Positions 41,541 to 50,198 of a stretch of DNA of 64,000 nucleotides are shown one piece after another. The position numbers and the translations under genes are program-made. This stretch comes from Falsiroseomonas sp041690465 (lineage in GTDB: Bacteria; Pseudomonadota; Alphaproteobacteria; Acetobacterales; Acetobacteraceae), in assembly GCF_041690465.1 (NCBI RefSeq), contig NZ_JAWLHG010000003.1, positions 186,001 through 250,000 on the forward strand. Reading direction: 5' to 3'. Each line of letters opens with the position of its first letter. Within the stretch, counting starts at the first letter, position 1. The notes beneath the pieces are model-generated. The model worked only from the letters and a program-made list of their open reading frames with translations, had not been told where the DNA came from and did not search any database.

Positions 41541-42746
41541 ATGGACTTCGCGCTCCCCCCCGACATCGAGGATGTCCGCCGCCGCGTGCGCGCCTTCGTC
41601 GAGGATCGCCTGATCCCGCTCGAATCCGACCGCGCCAATTACGATGCGCATGAGAACATCCACCCCGATGTGCTGCGGCGCCTGCGCGCCGAGGCGAAGG
41701 CGGCAGGGCTCTGGGCGTTGCAGATGCCGAAAGCGCGTGGCGGCGGCGGGCTGCCCGTGGTCGGCATGGCCGCCTGCTACGAGGAGATGAACCGCTCCAT
41801 CTTCGGCCCCGTGGTGTTCAACAGCGCCGCCCCCGACGACGGCAACATGATCGTGCTGGAGAAGGTGGCGACCGAGGCGCAGAAGGCGCGCTGGCTGCAG
41901 CCGATCGTGGATGGCGCCGTGCAATCCGCCTTCGCGATGACCGAGCCCGATGGCTGCGGCAGCGATCCCGGCCTGACCTACACGCGCGCCGAGCGCGTCG
42001 GCAACGATCGCTGGCGCGTCACCGGCCGCAAGCACTACATAACCGGGGCCGGCGAGGCGAAGCATTTCCTGCTGATCGCCCGCACCTCCGACGACGAGCG
42101 GAAGGGCCTCACCTGCTTCCTGTTCCACGCCGACCAGCCCGGTTGGGAGATCGTGCGCCGCATCCCGATCATGGGGCCGGAGGAACATGGCGGGCATTGC
42201 GAGCTCGTCTTCGACGGGCTGGAAATCCCGGACGAGAACGTTCTCATGGGCGTCGGCGATGGACTGAAGCTGACGCAGATCCGCCTCGGCACCGCGCGGC
42301 TGACGCATTGCATGCGCTGGCTTGGCATGGGCCGCCGCGCGCTCGAGATCGCGATGGCACGCATCAAGACGCGCGATTCCTTCGGCATGAAGCTGATCGA
42401 CCGCGAGAGCGTGCAGGGCCTGATCGGCCAGGCGGCGATGGAGCTGGAGATCGGCCGGCTGCTGACCATGAAGGCGGCCTGGGTGCTCGATCAGGGCGGC
42501 TTCGCGCGCAAGGAGGTCTCGATGGCGAAGATCGTCGTGGCCGATGCGCTGCACAAGGCGGTGGACACCTCGCTGCAACTGCTCGGCGCGCGCGGCTATT
42601 CGAAGGATACGCCGGTGGAGTGGATGTACCGCTACGCCCGCCAGGCGCGGCTGGTGGATGGCGCGAGCGAGGTGCACCGCATGGTGATCGCCAACTTCCT
42701 GCGTCGCGAGGGCGAGGCGTTCTTCCAATGGGGCGGGCGTGACTGA
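41541..42746 (+). CDS. Acyl-CoA dehydrogenase (ACAD11/LvaC-like)
   Basis: 401-residue FAD enzyme. FAMTEPDGCGSDPG is the flavin/substrate signature, RWRVTGRKHYITGAGEAKHF the middle beta-domain, and HKAVDTSLQLLGARGYSKDTP the C-terminal FAD site. RLTHCMRWLGMGRRALEIA and the short-to-medium-chain layout match the ACAD10/11-LvaC group, which acts on 4-phosphorylated acyl-CoAs (family knowledge). It overlaps the kinase gene by 8 bases, matching the domain fusion seen in animal ACAD10/11. Confidence 0.9.
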   Translation: MDFALPPDIEDVRRRVRAFVEDRLIPLESDRANYDAHENIHPDVLRRLRAEAKAAGLWALQMPKARGGGGLPVVGMAACYEEMNRSIFGPVVFNSAAPDDGNMIVLEKVATEAQKARWLQPIVDGAVQSAFAMTEPDGCGSDPGLTYTRAERVGNDRWRVTGRKHYITGAGEAKHFLLIARTSDDERKGLTCFLFHADQPGWEIVRRIPIMGPEEHGGHCELVFDGLEIPDENVLMGVGDGLKLTQIRLGTARLTHCMRWLGMGRRALEIAMARIKTRDSFGMKLIDRESVQGLIGQAAMELEIGRLLTMKAAWVLDQGGFARKEVSMAKIVVADALHKAVDTSLQLLGARGYSKDTPVEWMYRYARQARLVDGASEVHRMVIANFLRREGEAFFQWGGRD

Positions 42747-43740
42747 GGAACAAGGCGCCAGGCTGCGCGACTGGCTCGCCGCCGCCACGGGCGATCCCGG
42801 CTTGCGCATCGCGGGAATGGAGAAGCTCTCCGGCGGCGCGATCCAGCAGAACTGGGCACTGGATGTCGAGAGCGGCGGCGCCACGCAACGCTGGGTGCTG
42901 CGCACCGACAGCGCGGCCGTGCTCGCCGTCAGCCTGCCGCGCACGGCGGAATATTCTCTTCTGTGCGCCGCCTGGGCGGCAGGCGTGACCGTGCCGGAGC
43001 CGTTGTTCCTCTGCGAGGATGCCAGCGTCATCGGCGCGCCCTTCTTCGTCATGCGGCGCGTCGCCGGCACGGCGCAGGGGCATCGCGTGGTGAAGGACGC
43101 GACGCTCGGCGGCGGGCGGGAGAAGCTCGCCCAGACGCTGGGACGCGAACTCGGGAAGATCCATCGCATCCGTCCGCCGCGCGACGACCTCGGTTTTCTC
43201 GGCGATCCGCCGGCGGACGCCGCGCGCGCGATGATCGCCGCCATGCGCGCGCGGCTCGATGCCGCCGGCACGCCCCGCCCGGTGTTGGAATGGGGACTGC
43301 GCGCGGCGGAGCGCAAGGCGCCGCCGCCGGTGCCGCCGGTGCTCACGCACAATGATTTTCGCGCCGGCAACCTGATGCTGGATGCGTCCGGCATCACCGC
43401 GGTGCTGGACTGGGAATTCGCCGCCTGGGGCGATCCCGCGGCCGATCTCGGCTGGCTCTGCGCGAAGTGCTGGCGCTTCGGCAATGTCGCGCAGGAGGCG
43501 GGAGGGCTGGGGCCACGCGCCGCGCTTTACGCCGGCTACGCGGCCGAGAGCGGCGTGCACGTGGAGGATGCGCGCGTGCGCTGGTGGGAGTTGCTGGCGC
43601 ATATCCGGTGGGCGGTGATCGCTGCCGACCAGGCGCAGCGCCACATCTCCGGCGAGGAACGCAGCCTGGAACTCGCGCTGACGGGCCACATCGTGCCCGA
43701 GCTGGAGTGGGATATCCTGGCGATGAGCGAGGCGGCCTGA
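42739..43740 (+). CDS. APH-family phosphotransferase (LvaA/ACAD10-11 kinase-domain-like)
   Basis: 333 residues, GTG start at 42739. Brenner-type motif LTHNDFRAGNLMLDASG carries the catalytic aspartate and Mg ligand; AVLDWEFAAWGDPAADLGWL is the metal-binding DWE motif; the N-lobe has KLSGGAIQQNWALDV and WVLRTDS. Between an acyl-CoA dehydrogenase and DUF6285 this is best read as the kinase that phosphorylates the 4-hydroxyl of a 4-hydroxyacyl-CoA, not a drug-resistance enzyme. Its stop shares a base with the next ATG. Confidence 0.88.
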   Translation: MTEEQGARLRDWLAAATGDPGLRIAGMEKLSGGAIQQNWALDVESGGATQRWVLRTDSAAVLAVSLPRTAEYSLLCAAWAAGVTVPEPLFLCEDASVIGAPFFVMRRVAGTAQGHRVVKDATLGGGREKLAQTLGRELGKIHRIRPPRDDLGFLGDPPADAARAMIAAMRARLDAAGTPRPVLEWGLRAAERKAPPPVPPVLTHNDFRAGNLMLDASGITAVLDWEFAAWGDPAADLGWLCAKCWRFGNVAQEAGGLGPRAALYAGYAAESGVHVEDARVRWWELLAHIRWAVIAADQAQRHISGEERSLELALTGHIVPELEWDILAMSEAA

Positions 43741-44051
43741 TGCTGGAAAAGCCTGGCTCCGCCGATCTGCTCGCCACCGCGCGCGAGGTCGTTCTGAACG
43801 AGTTGCTGCCTGCGCTGCCACCGGAGAAGGCCTTCCAGGCCCGCATGGTTGCCGCCGCCATCGCCCTGGCGCTGCGCGAAGCGAAGGCGGATGCCTCCGT
43901 GCTGCCCGCGATCGACCTTGCGGTGCTGGCGCGCGAGATTCGGGCCGGCGCGCATGATCCCGGCACGCCGCGTCATGACGAGGTGCTGGCTTTCCTGCGC
44001 GCCTATGCCCGCCTGCGCGCCAGCGTCAGCGCGCCGAAGGCGCTGGGCTGA
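43740..44051 (+). CDS. DUF6285 protein (LvaB-like kinase partner)
   Basis: 103-residue, mostly helical protein: ADLLATAREVVLNELLPALP followed by MVAAAIALALREAK and a C-terminal helix. This is the DUF6285 pattern; from memory LvaB, the small essential partner of the LvaA kinase, is of this kind. Start ATG at 43740 overlaps the kinase stop (TGATG). Its 3' end overlaps the convergent fumarylacetoacetase gene by 26 bases. Confidence 0.83.
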   Translation: MLEKPGSADLLATAREVVLNELLPALPPEKAFQARMVAAAIALALREAKADASVLPAIDLAVLAREIRAGAHDPGTPRHDEVLAFLRAYARLRASVSAPKALG

Positions 44052-45330
44052 CTGCCCCCCGGCACTCACCGAAGCCGATGCTTGCGAAGCCGTCCCGCCT
44101 TGCGCGGGCGGTCAGCATCACCTCGTCGCCATCCTCCAGGAAGCGTCGCGTCTCGCCGCTCGCCAGCTGCACCGGCTGCTTGCCGCCGCGCGTGATCTCG
44201 AGCAGCGAACCGAAGCCGCCCTCGGTGGAGATCGTCCCGGTCCCGAGCAGATCGCCCGGCCGCAGATTGCAGCCGCCGCTTGCGTGATGCGCGACGAGCT
44301 GCGCCGGCGTCCAGTACAGCGCACTCGCATGCCCCAGCGACAGGCGATGCGGCGCCATCCCCTTCTCGCGCAGGCCGGGCGTCAGCAGGAAGACTTCCAG
44401 CTCCAGTTCCAACGCGCCATGCGCCTGGTCGGCTTCGTTCCAGAGGTAATCCATCGGCCGCGGATCGCCCTCCGGCCGCTTCGCCTGCGCGCGGCGGAAC
44501 GGCGCCATCGCTTCGGGCGTGATGATCCAAGGGCTGATCGTCGTGCAGAAGTTCTTCGCCAGGAACGGGCCGAGCGGCTGGTATTCCCAGCCCTGGATGT
44601 CGCGCGCGGACCAGTCGTTGAGCAGGCAGAAGCCCGCGATGTGATCGGCCGCCTTGCCGATCGGGATCGGCTCGCCCAGCGCATTGCCCGGCCCGATCCA
44701 GATGCCGAGTTCCAGCTCGTAGTCCAGGTTGCGCGAGGGCCCGAAGCTCGGCGTATCCTCGCTCGCCGGCTTGCGCTGGCCGTTCGGGCGCCGGACCGGA
44801 TGGCCCGAGGACACCACGCTGCTCGCGCGGCCATGGTAGCCGATCGGAACATGCTTGTAGTTCGGCAGCAGCGGTGCGTCGGGCCGGAACAGCGCGCCGA
44901 CATTCGTAGCGTGCTGGATGCCGGCATAGAAATCCGTGTAGTCGCCGATTCGCGCGGGCAGGCGCAGCGTGCAATTCTTCGCCGCATGCAGCATCCGCTC
45001 GATGCGCGGCCGCTCTGCGCTGCTTTCGGAGAGCAGGTCGAATAGCCGGTTGCGCAGCACGCGCCGCGGGCCGGCGCCGAGCGCCAGCATCTCGTTCAGG
45101 ACGCCGCCTTCCGCCGCCGCGGCCGCCTCCTCCGCCGCGCCGTCGAGCAGCCCGGCTGCCAGCACCGCATCCAGATCAAGGATCATGTCGCCAACCGCAA
45201 CACCCGCGCGCGGCGCCCCGTCGCGCGGGGCGAAGATGCCGAATGGCAGGTTCTGAAGCGGGAAATCGGCATGCCCGTTCGCGCTGGCGACGAAGCTCCG
45301 CCGCGAAGCCAGGTGCGTATGGTCGTGCAT
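44026..45330 (-). CDS. fahA: Fumarylacetoacetase
   Basis: Last enzyme of tyrosine/homogentisate degradation: cleaves fumarylacetoacetate to fumarate and acetoacetate. 434 residues from the ATG at 45330. YTDFYAGIQHATNVGALFR carries the catalytic histidine, LDYELELGIWIGPGNALGE the metal glutamates, LLNDWSARDIQGWEYQPLGP the metal aspartate, and NLRPGDLLGTGTIS the C-terminal core. It follows hmgA by 2 bases, so the two are one operon. The maleylacetoacetate isomerase is not in the window. Confidence 0.96.
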   Translation of the reverse strand: MHDHTHLASRRSFVASANGHADFPLQNLPFGIFAPRDGAPRAGVAVGDMILDLDAVLAAGLLDGAAEEAAAAAEGGVLNEMLALGAGPRRVLRNRLFDLLSESSAERPRIERMLHAAKNCTLRLPARIGDYTDFYAGIQHATNVGALFRPDAPLLPNYKHVPIGYHGRASSVVSSGHPVRRPNGQRKPASEDTPSFGPSRNLDYELELGIWIGPGNALGEPIPIGKAADHIAGFCLLNDWSARDIQGWEYQPLGPFLAKNFCTTISPWIITPEAMAPFRRAQAKRPEGDPRPMDYLWNEADQAHGALELELEVFLLTPGLREKGMAPHRLSLGHASALYWTPAQLVAHHASGGCNLRPGDLLGTGTISTEGGFGSLLEITRGGKQPVQLASGETRRFLEDGDEVMLTARARRDGFASIGFGECRGAVSPAPSAR

Positions 45331-45332
45331 GG

Positions 45333-46667
45333 TCAGCGCCGCCCCGGATCGAACATCTTCTTCAGCCCCGACCAGCAGTCGCGGTAGCCCGCCTGCAGCT
45401 GCGGCAGCGCCGCCGCATAGGCCGTCACGCGTTGCGGCAGGCTGGTTTCGAGCATGAAGGCCATGGTGTTGGTCAGCTTGTGCGGCGCAAGTTCCACGGT
45501 GGACGCCTTCTCGAAGGCCTCGGCATCCGGCCCGTGCGGCAGCATGCAGTTGTGCAGCGAGAAGCCGCCGGGGACGAAGCCCTGCGGCTTGGCGTCGTAC
45601 TGGCCGTAGATCAGGCCCATGAACTCGCTCATCAGGTTCATGTGGTACCAGGGCGGGCGGAAGGTGTTCTCCGCCACCATCCAGCGCTCGGGGAACAGTA
45701 CGAAGTCGATATTCGCCGTGCCGGGCGTGGCGCTCGGCGCCGTCAGGCAGGTGAAGATCGAGGGATCCGCGTGGTCGAACAGCAGCGGCCCCACCGGCGA
45801 ATAGCGCGTGAGGTCGTATTTGTAGGGCGCGTAGTTGCCGTGCCAGGCGACGACATCGAGCGGCGAGTGGCCGATCTCGCACGTCCAGAACACGCCGCCC
45901 CATTTCACCGTCACGCGATGCGGCGCCTCCACATCCTCGTACGCCGCAACGGGCGAGAGGAAGTCGCGCTGGTTGGCCATGCAGTTCGCGCCGATCGGCC
46001 CGCGCTCAGGCAGGGTGAAGGCGCCGCCGTAGTTCTCGCACACATAGGCGCGCGCGGGGCCGCTCACCTCCACGCGGAACTTGACGCCGCGCGGGATGAC
46101 ACAGATCTCGCCCGGGGCCGTGTCGATCACGCCGAACTCAGTGCGGAAGCGCAGCGCGCCGGATTGCGGTGCCACCAGCATCTCCGCATCGGCGTTCCAG
46201 AAGCTCTCATCCGTCATGGACTGCGTGATGAGCGCGATATGCGCCGCCATGCCGGTCTGCGACGCGACATCGCCGGCGGTGGTGATGGTGCGCATGCCGC
46301 TGAGAAAGGTCAGCGCCTCGCCGGGGACCGGGATCGGGTCCCAGCGCAGCGGCTGGATCGGCAATTCGTGCTGCGCCGTGTCCGGCGCGCTGACCCAGAG
46401 CGGCAAGGCGCGCTTCGCGAAGCGGCCGATATGCGCGACGGTCGGTCGGATCCGGTAGAGCCAGCTGCGCTGGTTGCTGGCGCGCGGCGCCGTGAAGGGC
46501 GATCCGCTCAACTGTTCGGCATAGAGCCCATAGGCGCAACGTTGCGGCGAGTTGCGCCCGACCGGCAGCGCGCCCGGCAGCGCCTCGGTCTCGAAGCCGT
46601 TGCCGAAGCCGGACATGTAGCCGGCCGCGTGGGTGCCGCTCACGGCCTGCGGGGGGGTGACGTCCAT
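45333..46667 (-). CDS. hmgA: Homogentisate 1,2-dioxygenase
   Basis: Ring-opening Fe(II) dioxygenase that converts homogentisate to maleylacetoacetate. 444 residues from the ATG at 46667, which has GAGGAGACGAGCC before it. GYMSGFGNGFETEALPGALP opens the protein; AWHGNYAPYKYDL and FRPPWYHMNLMSEFMG contain the metal ligands, and LHNCMLPHGPD closes the active site. Divergent from the thiolase-like gene with 100 bases between. Confidence 0.97.
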   Translation of the reverse strand: MDVTPPQAVSGTHAAGYMSGFGNGFETEALPGALPVGRNSPQRCAYGLYAEQLSGSPFTAPRASNQRSWLYRIRPTVAHIGRFAKRALPLWVSAPDTAQHELPIQPLRWDPIPVPGEALTFLSGMRTITTAGDVASQTGMAAHIALITQSMTDESFWNADAEMLVAPQSGALRFRTEFGVIDTAPGEICVIPRGVKFRVEVSGPARAYVCENYGGAFTLPERGPIGANCMANQRDFLSPVAAYEDVEAPHRVTVKWGGVFWTCEIGHSPLDVVAWHGNYAPYKYDLTRYSPVGPLLFDHADPSIFTCLTAPSATPGTANIDFVLFPERWMVAENTFRPPWYHMNLMSEFMGLIYGQYDAKPQGFVPGGFSLHNCMLPHGPDAEAFEKASTVELAPHKLTNTMAFMLETSLPQRVTAYAAALPQLQAGYRDCWSGLKKMFDPGRR

Positions 46668-46767
46668 GGCTCGTCTCCTCGGTCCGCCCGAATATAGCGC
46701 AGGCGCCGCCGGCTTGCCCAACGCGCCGGTGCTTGCCAGTCTGCCCCTCGCCAGCACGGGAACCGCC

Positions 46768-47943
46768 ATGAGCCTGAGAGGACGCGCCTGCATCGCCGGC
46801 GCCTTCGAACACCCGACCCGCAAGGCGCCGGAGAAATCCACCGCCCAACTCCATGCCGAGGTCGCCTGGGGCGCGCTGCAGGATGCCGGCCTGTCGAAGG
46901 ACGATGTGGACGGCTATTTCTGCGCCGGCGACGCGCCCGGCATGGGGCCGCTCTCGATGGCGGAGTATCTGGGCCTGGATCGGCTGCGCCATGTGGACAG
47001 CACCGATATCGGCGGCAGCTCCTACATCGCGCATGTGGCGCATGCCGCCGCCGCCATCGCGCTCGGCCGCTGCAACGTTGCGCTGATCACGCTGGCCGGC
47101 CGCCCGCGCAGCGAGGGCCAGGCGACCGGCACCGCCACCCGCGCGCAGAACCCGGCCGTGCCCGACGACCAGTTCGAGATCCCGATGGGCCGCACCGTCG
47201 CCGCGGCCTATGCGATGTGCGCGATGCGCCACATGCACGAGTTCGGCACCACGGGCGAGCAGCTCGCCTGGATCAAGGTCGCCGCCAGCCACCATGCGCA
47301 GCACAACGAGCACGCGATGCTGCGCAAGGTCGTGACGGTGGAGGAGGTGGTGAGCTCGCCCATGGTGGCGGACCCGCTGCACCGCCTCGACTGCTGCGTG
47401 ATCAGCGATGGCGGCGGCGCGCTGGTGGTGACCAGGCCGGAGATCGCCCGCGGCCTGAAGCGCCCCGTCGTCACCGTGCGCGGCACCGGCGAGGCGGTGA
47501 AGACCCACGCCGGCGGCTACAACGATCTCACCTTCTCCGGCGCGCGGTATTCCGGTGCGCGCGCCTTCGAGGAAGCGGGGCTGACGCCGGCGGATATCCG
47601 CTACGCCAGCATCTATGACAGCTTCACCATCACCGTGCTGATCCAGCTGGAAGACCTTGGCTTCTGCGCCAAGGGCGAGGGCGGAAAATTCGTGTCGGAC
47701 GGCAACCTGATCAGCGGCGTCGGCAGGCTGCCCTTCAACACCGATGGCGGTGGGCTGTGCAACAACCATCCCGCCAATCGCGGCGGCATGACCAAGGTGA
47801 TCGAGGCGGTGCGCCAGCTGCGCGGGGAGGCGCATCCGGCGGTGCAGGTGAAGGATTGCACGCTGGCGCTCGCGCACGGCACCGGCGGGCTGCTCGGCCA
47901 TCGCCATGGCAGCGCGACCCTGATCCTGGAGCGCACGGCATGA
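46768..47943 (+). CDS. Thiolase-like protein lacking the nucleophilic cysteine
   Basis: 391 residues with the SCP2-thiolase layout: RACIAGAFEHP start, DVDGYFCAGDAPGMGP, TDIGGSSYIAHVAHAAAAI, CVISDGGGALVVTR and GGGLCNNHPANRGGM. Where thiolases have the acylated cysteine (usually GCxSG) this protein has GGSSY. It overlaps the DUF35 gene (ATGA). Thiolase-like/DUF35 pairs of this kind include the Ltp2-ChsH2 retro-aldolases of steroid side-chain cleavage, so an aldolase is as likely as a thiolase. Confidence 0.85.
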   Translation: MSLRGRACIAGAFEHPTRKAPEKSTAQLHAEVAWGALQDAGLSKDDVDGYFCAGDAPGMGPLSMAEYLGLDRLRHVDSTDIGGSSYIAHVAHAAAAIALGRCNVALITLAGRPRSEGQATGTATRAQNPAVPDDQFEIPMGRTVAAAYAMCAMRHMHEFGTTGEQLAWIKVAASHHAQHNEHAMLRKVVTVEEVVSSPMVADPLHRLDCCVISDGGGALVVTRPEIARGLKRPVVTVRGTGEAVKTHAGGYNDLTFSGARYSGARAFEEAGLTPADIRYASIYDSFTITVLIQLEDLGFCAKGEGGKFVSDGNLISGVGRLPFNTDGGGLCNNHPANRGGMTKVIEAVRQLRGEAHPAVQVKDCTLALAHGTGGLLGHRHGSATLILERTA

Positions 47944-48329
47944 GCTACTCCGAGCGGCCGATCCAGGCCCCGATCCCCGATCCGACCACCGAGCCCTTCT
48001 GGGAGGCCGCGACCGAGGGGCGCTTGATGGTGGGCCTCTGCCGGGACACCGGCCGTCATTTCTTCCCGCCGCGCGGCGTCTCGCCCTTCACCCTGTCGCC
48101 GAACGTGGACCTCGTGGCGGCCAGCGGCCGCGGCACGCTCTACAGCTACACGGTGATGCGGACGAAGCAGCCCTACATCCCGGCGATGGTCGAGCTGGCT
48201 GAAGGCCCTCGGATCTTCACCAACCTGGTGGATGTCGCGCCCGAGAAGGTGCGGATCGGGATGGAACTGCGGGTTGCCTTCCAGGCGACCGAAGGCGGCC
48301 CGCCGGTGCCGATGTTCGCGCCGGCCTGA
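47940..48329 (+). CDS. DUF35 OB-fold protein with degenerate zinc site
   Basis: 129 residues. LMVGLCRDTGRHFFPPRGVS is the rubredoxin-like segment, and SGRGTLYSYTVMRTKQPYIP opens the OB-fold, typical of acyl-CoA-associated DUF35 proteins. The four zinc cysteines of the family are reduced to one (C33 or thereabouts), so no zinc site is expected. It probably forms a complex with the thiolase-like protein, as in related pairs. Confidence 0.87.
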   Translation: MSYSERPIQAPIPDPTTEPFWEAATEGRLMVGLCRDTGRHFFPPRGVSPFTLSPNVDLVAASGRGTLYSYTVMRTKQPYIPAMVELAEGPRIFTNLVDVAPEKVRIGMELRVAFQATEGGPPVPMFAPA

Positions 48330-48464
48330 GCCCGCCTCCCGGACACCTTCCCGGATCCGCTCGCAGGCGGTGCTCGTCGCGCGCATGTCGGATTCTTTGA
48401 CAGCCCTCGATGATGCAAAATCGCAACATTCGATAAGTCATTGAGAATATGATTGCTGATTTCT

Positions 48465-48480
48465 TGGCCCAACTATTGCT
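48465..48480 (+). promoter_or_regulatory. Sigma-54 (RpoN) promoter for the first PEP-CTERM gene
   Basis: TGGCCCAACTATTGCT matches the TGGCACRNNNNTTGCW consensus at all but one fixed position, with GG (48466-48467) and GC (48478-48479) separated by exactly 10 bases. Predicted transcript start near 48491, 35 bases before the ATG. The surrounding 48400-48530 is unusually AT-rich for this genome. Confidence 0.8.
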
Positions 48481-48525
48481 TCTACGAGCTTGTTTTCGCA
48501 ACCTTACAGAGGATTACAAAGTAAA

Positions 48526-49074
48526 ATGCGCAAGCTTGGCATGGCAGTCGCACTCGGTATTGCTACAATCCTCGGATCGACCGAGGTGTCCGCGAACGTC
48601 ATCTCCACCACCGGCCAGAATGCCAACATCGCCGACGCGGTCGGCGGCTGGAACGTGGATTTCTGGTACTTCTCGGAATCGCTGGGCGGAACGCTGAACA
48701 TTTCCAACAACGGGTCGGGCGACCCGATGATCTGGCTGTTCCGCAATGACGGGGCCCTGACGTCGGACGACCTGATCGCGCAGAACGACGACTACTTCAG
48801 CCTGAACTCCTTCATGTCCGTTGCCGTCCTGGCCGGCAACTACATCCTGGCCGCGGGAATCTGCTGCGACGGGGCGGCCGGTATCCTGGACGGACGGCAG
48901 TACGAGGGCGATTTCAACAACTCGTACGTGAACAGCTACACCCTCACCATCGACAGCACCGGCAATGTGAGCGGCCTCACCGCCGCGACGGCGGTGCCGG
49001 AGCCCGTCTCGCTCGCGCTGCTCGGCGCCGGCCTGCTCGGCCTCGCGGCCGTGCGCCGTCGCAGGCCGGACTGA
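48526..49074 (+). CDS. PEP-CTERM sorted surface protein, DVUA0089-like
   Basis: 182 residues. A signal peptide (MRKLGMAVALGIATILGSTE, cleavage near ANA/ANV) and a C-terminal sorting tail VPEPVSLALLGAGLLGLAAV followed by RRRRPD mark an exosortase substrate. The middle (GDPMIWLFRNDGALTSDDLI, VAVLAGNYILAAGICCDG) fits the DVUA0089 beta-sandwich family. The ATG at 48526 gives the cleanest signal peptide; an upstream ATG at 48490 is rejected because it falls at the predicted transcript start. No exosortase gene is present here. Confidence 0.9.
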   Translation: MRKLGMAVALGIATILGSTEVSANVISTTGQNANIADAVGGWNVDFWYFSESLGGTLNISNNGSGDPMIWLFRNDGALTSDDLIAQNDDYFSLNSFMSVAVLAGNYILAAGICCDGAAGILDGRQYEGDFNNSYVNSYTLTIDSTGNVSGLTAATAVPEPVSLALLGAGLLGLAAVRRRRPD

Positions 49075-49090
49075 CGGCACCCGGAACCGA

Positions 49091-49119
49091 ACCGGCCGCA
49101 TCGCTGCGATGCGGCCGGT
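49091..49119. terminator. Bidirectional hairpin terminator between the PEP-CTERM gene and prs
   Basis: Thirteen-base perfect arms (49091-49103 ACCGGCCGCATCG and 49107-49119) with a CTG loop, placed between two convergent genes, 16 bases from each stop. No clear T-run, as is common in very GC-rich genomes. Confidence 0.75.
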
Positions 49120-49134
49120 CTGCACAAGACGGGT

Positions 49135-50067
49135 TCAGTTGAACAACGTGGAGACGCTGCTCTCCTCGCTGATGCGCTTCATCGCCTCGGCGATCAGCGC
49201 CGCGATGGTCAGCTGGCGGATGTTGCGGCTGACGCGCACCGCCTCGGTCGCCAGTATCGAATCGGTCACCACCATCGTCTCGATCGCCGCCGCGCCGACG
49301 CGCGCCACCGCGCCGCCCGAGAACACGCCGTGGGTGACATAGACGCTGGCGGACTTCGCGCCGTGCTTCAGCAGCGCCTCCGCCGCGTTGCACAGCGTGC
49401 CGCCGGAATCGACGATGTCATCCACCAGGATGCAGTGCCGGCCTTCCACCTCGCCGATCACGTTCATCACCTCGGAGACGCCGGCGCGCGGCCGGCGCTT
49501 GTCGATGATGGCGAGGTCGGCGCCGATGCGCGCCGCGATCGCCCGCGCGCGCACCACGCCGCCGACGTCGGGGGAGACCACCATCGTCTCGCGCCCGGCG
49601 AAGCGCTCCTGGATGTCCCGGGAGAACAGCGGCGCGGCGAAGAGGTTGTCCACCGGGATATCGAAGAAGCCCTGGATCTGCCCGGCATGCAAATCCATCG
49701 TCAGCACCCGGTGCGCGCCGGCTTCGACGATGAGGTTGGCGACGAGCTTGGCGCTGATCGGTGTGCGGCTGCCGCTTTTCCGGTCCTGCCGCGCATAGCC
49801 GAAATAGGGGATCACGGCGGTGATGCGCCGCGCGCTGGCGCGCCGCCGCGCATCCCGCCTGATCAGCAGTTCCATCAGGTTGTCGTTCGCCGGGTAGCTG
49901 GTGGACTGCACGACGAAGACGTCCTCGCCGCGGACGTTCTCGTGGATCTCCACGAAGATCTCCATGTCGGCGAAGCGGCGCACGCTGGCCTGGGTGAGCG
50001 GCATGCCGAGCGCCGAAGCCACCGCCTCGGCCAGCGGGCGGTTGCTGTTGCAGGCGATGATCTTCAT
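49135..50067 (-). CDS. prs: Ribose-phosphate pyrophosphokinase
   Basis: Makes PRPP from ribose-5-phosphate and ATP for nucleotide, histidine and NAD synthesis. 310 residues from the ATG at 50067. IIACNSNRPLAEAVASALG start, ENVRGEDVFVVQSTSYPAND (ATP region), DLHAGQIQGFFDIPVDNL, and the PRPP-binding loop ILVDDIVDSGGTL are all intact. It ends the leftward block that includes the lipoprotein and pgeF genes but is 131 bases from its neighbour, so it may have its own promoter. Confidence 0.97.
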   Translation of the reverse strand: MKIIACNSNRPLAEAVASALGMPLTQASVRRFADMEIFVEIHENVRGEDVFVVQSTSYPANDNLMELLIRRDARRRASARRITAVIPYFGYARQDRKSGSRTPISAKLVANLIVEAGAHRVLTMDLHAGQIQGFFDIPVDNLFAAPLFSRDIQERFAGRETMVVSPDVGGVVRARAIAARIGADLAIIDKRRPRAGVSEVMNVIGEVEGRHCILVDDIVDSGGTLCNAAEALLKHGAKSASVYVTHGVFSGGAVARVGAAAIETMVVTDSILATEAVRVSRNIRQLTIAALIAEAMKRISEESSVSTLFN

Positions 50068-50198
50068 GCGCGGCGACCCCGGGGAGGTGCGAACGGGTGG
50101 CCAGGCGGAGCCCCGCATGGCCGCGCGACCCGATAGCAACGTGACATTCGGGTGTCCATCACGCGACGATGATCCCCGCGCATGGCAACCCTGATCGC

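Noticed and set aside
42739..43740. Aminoglycoside resistance kinase
   Set aside because: The APH fold is shared, but the gene overlaps an acyl-CoA dehydrogenase and a DUF6285 gene, the lva/ACAD10-11 context; no mobile DNA is nearby.
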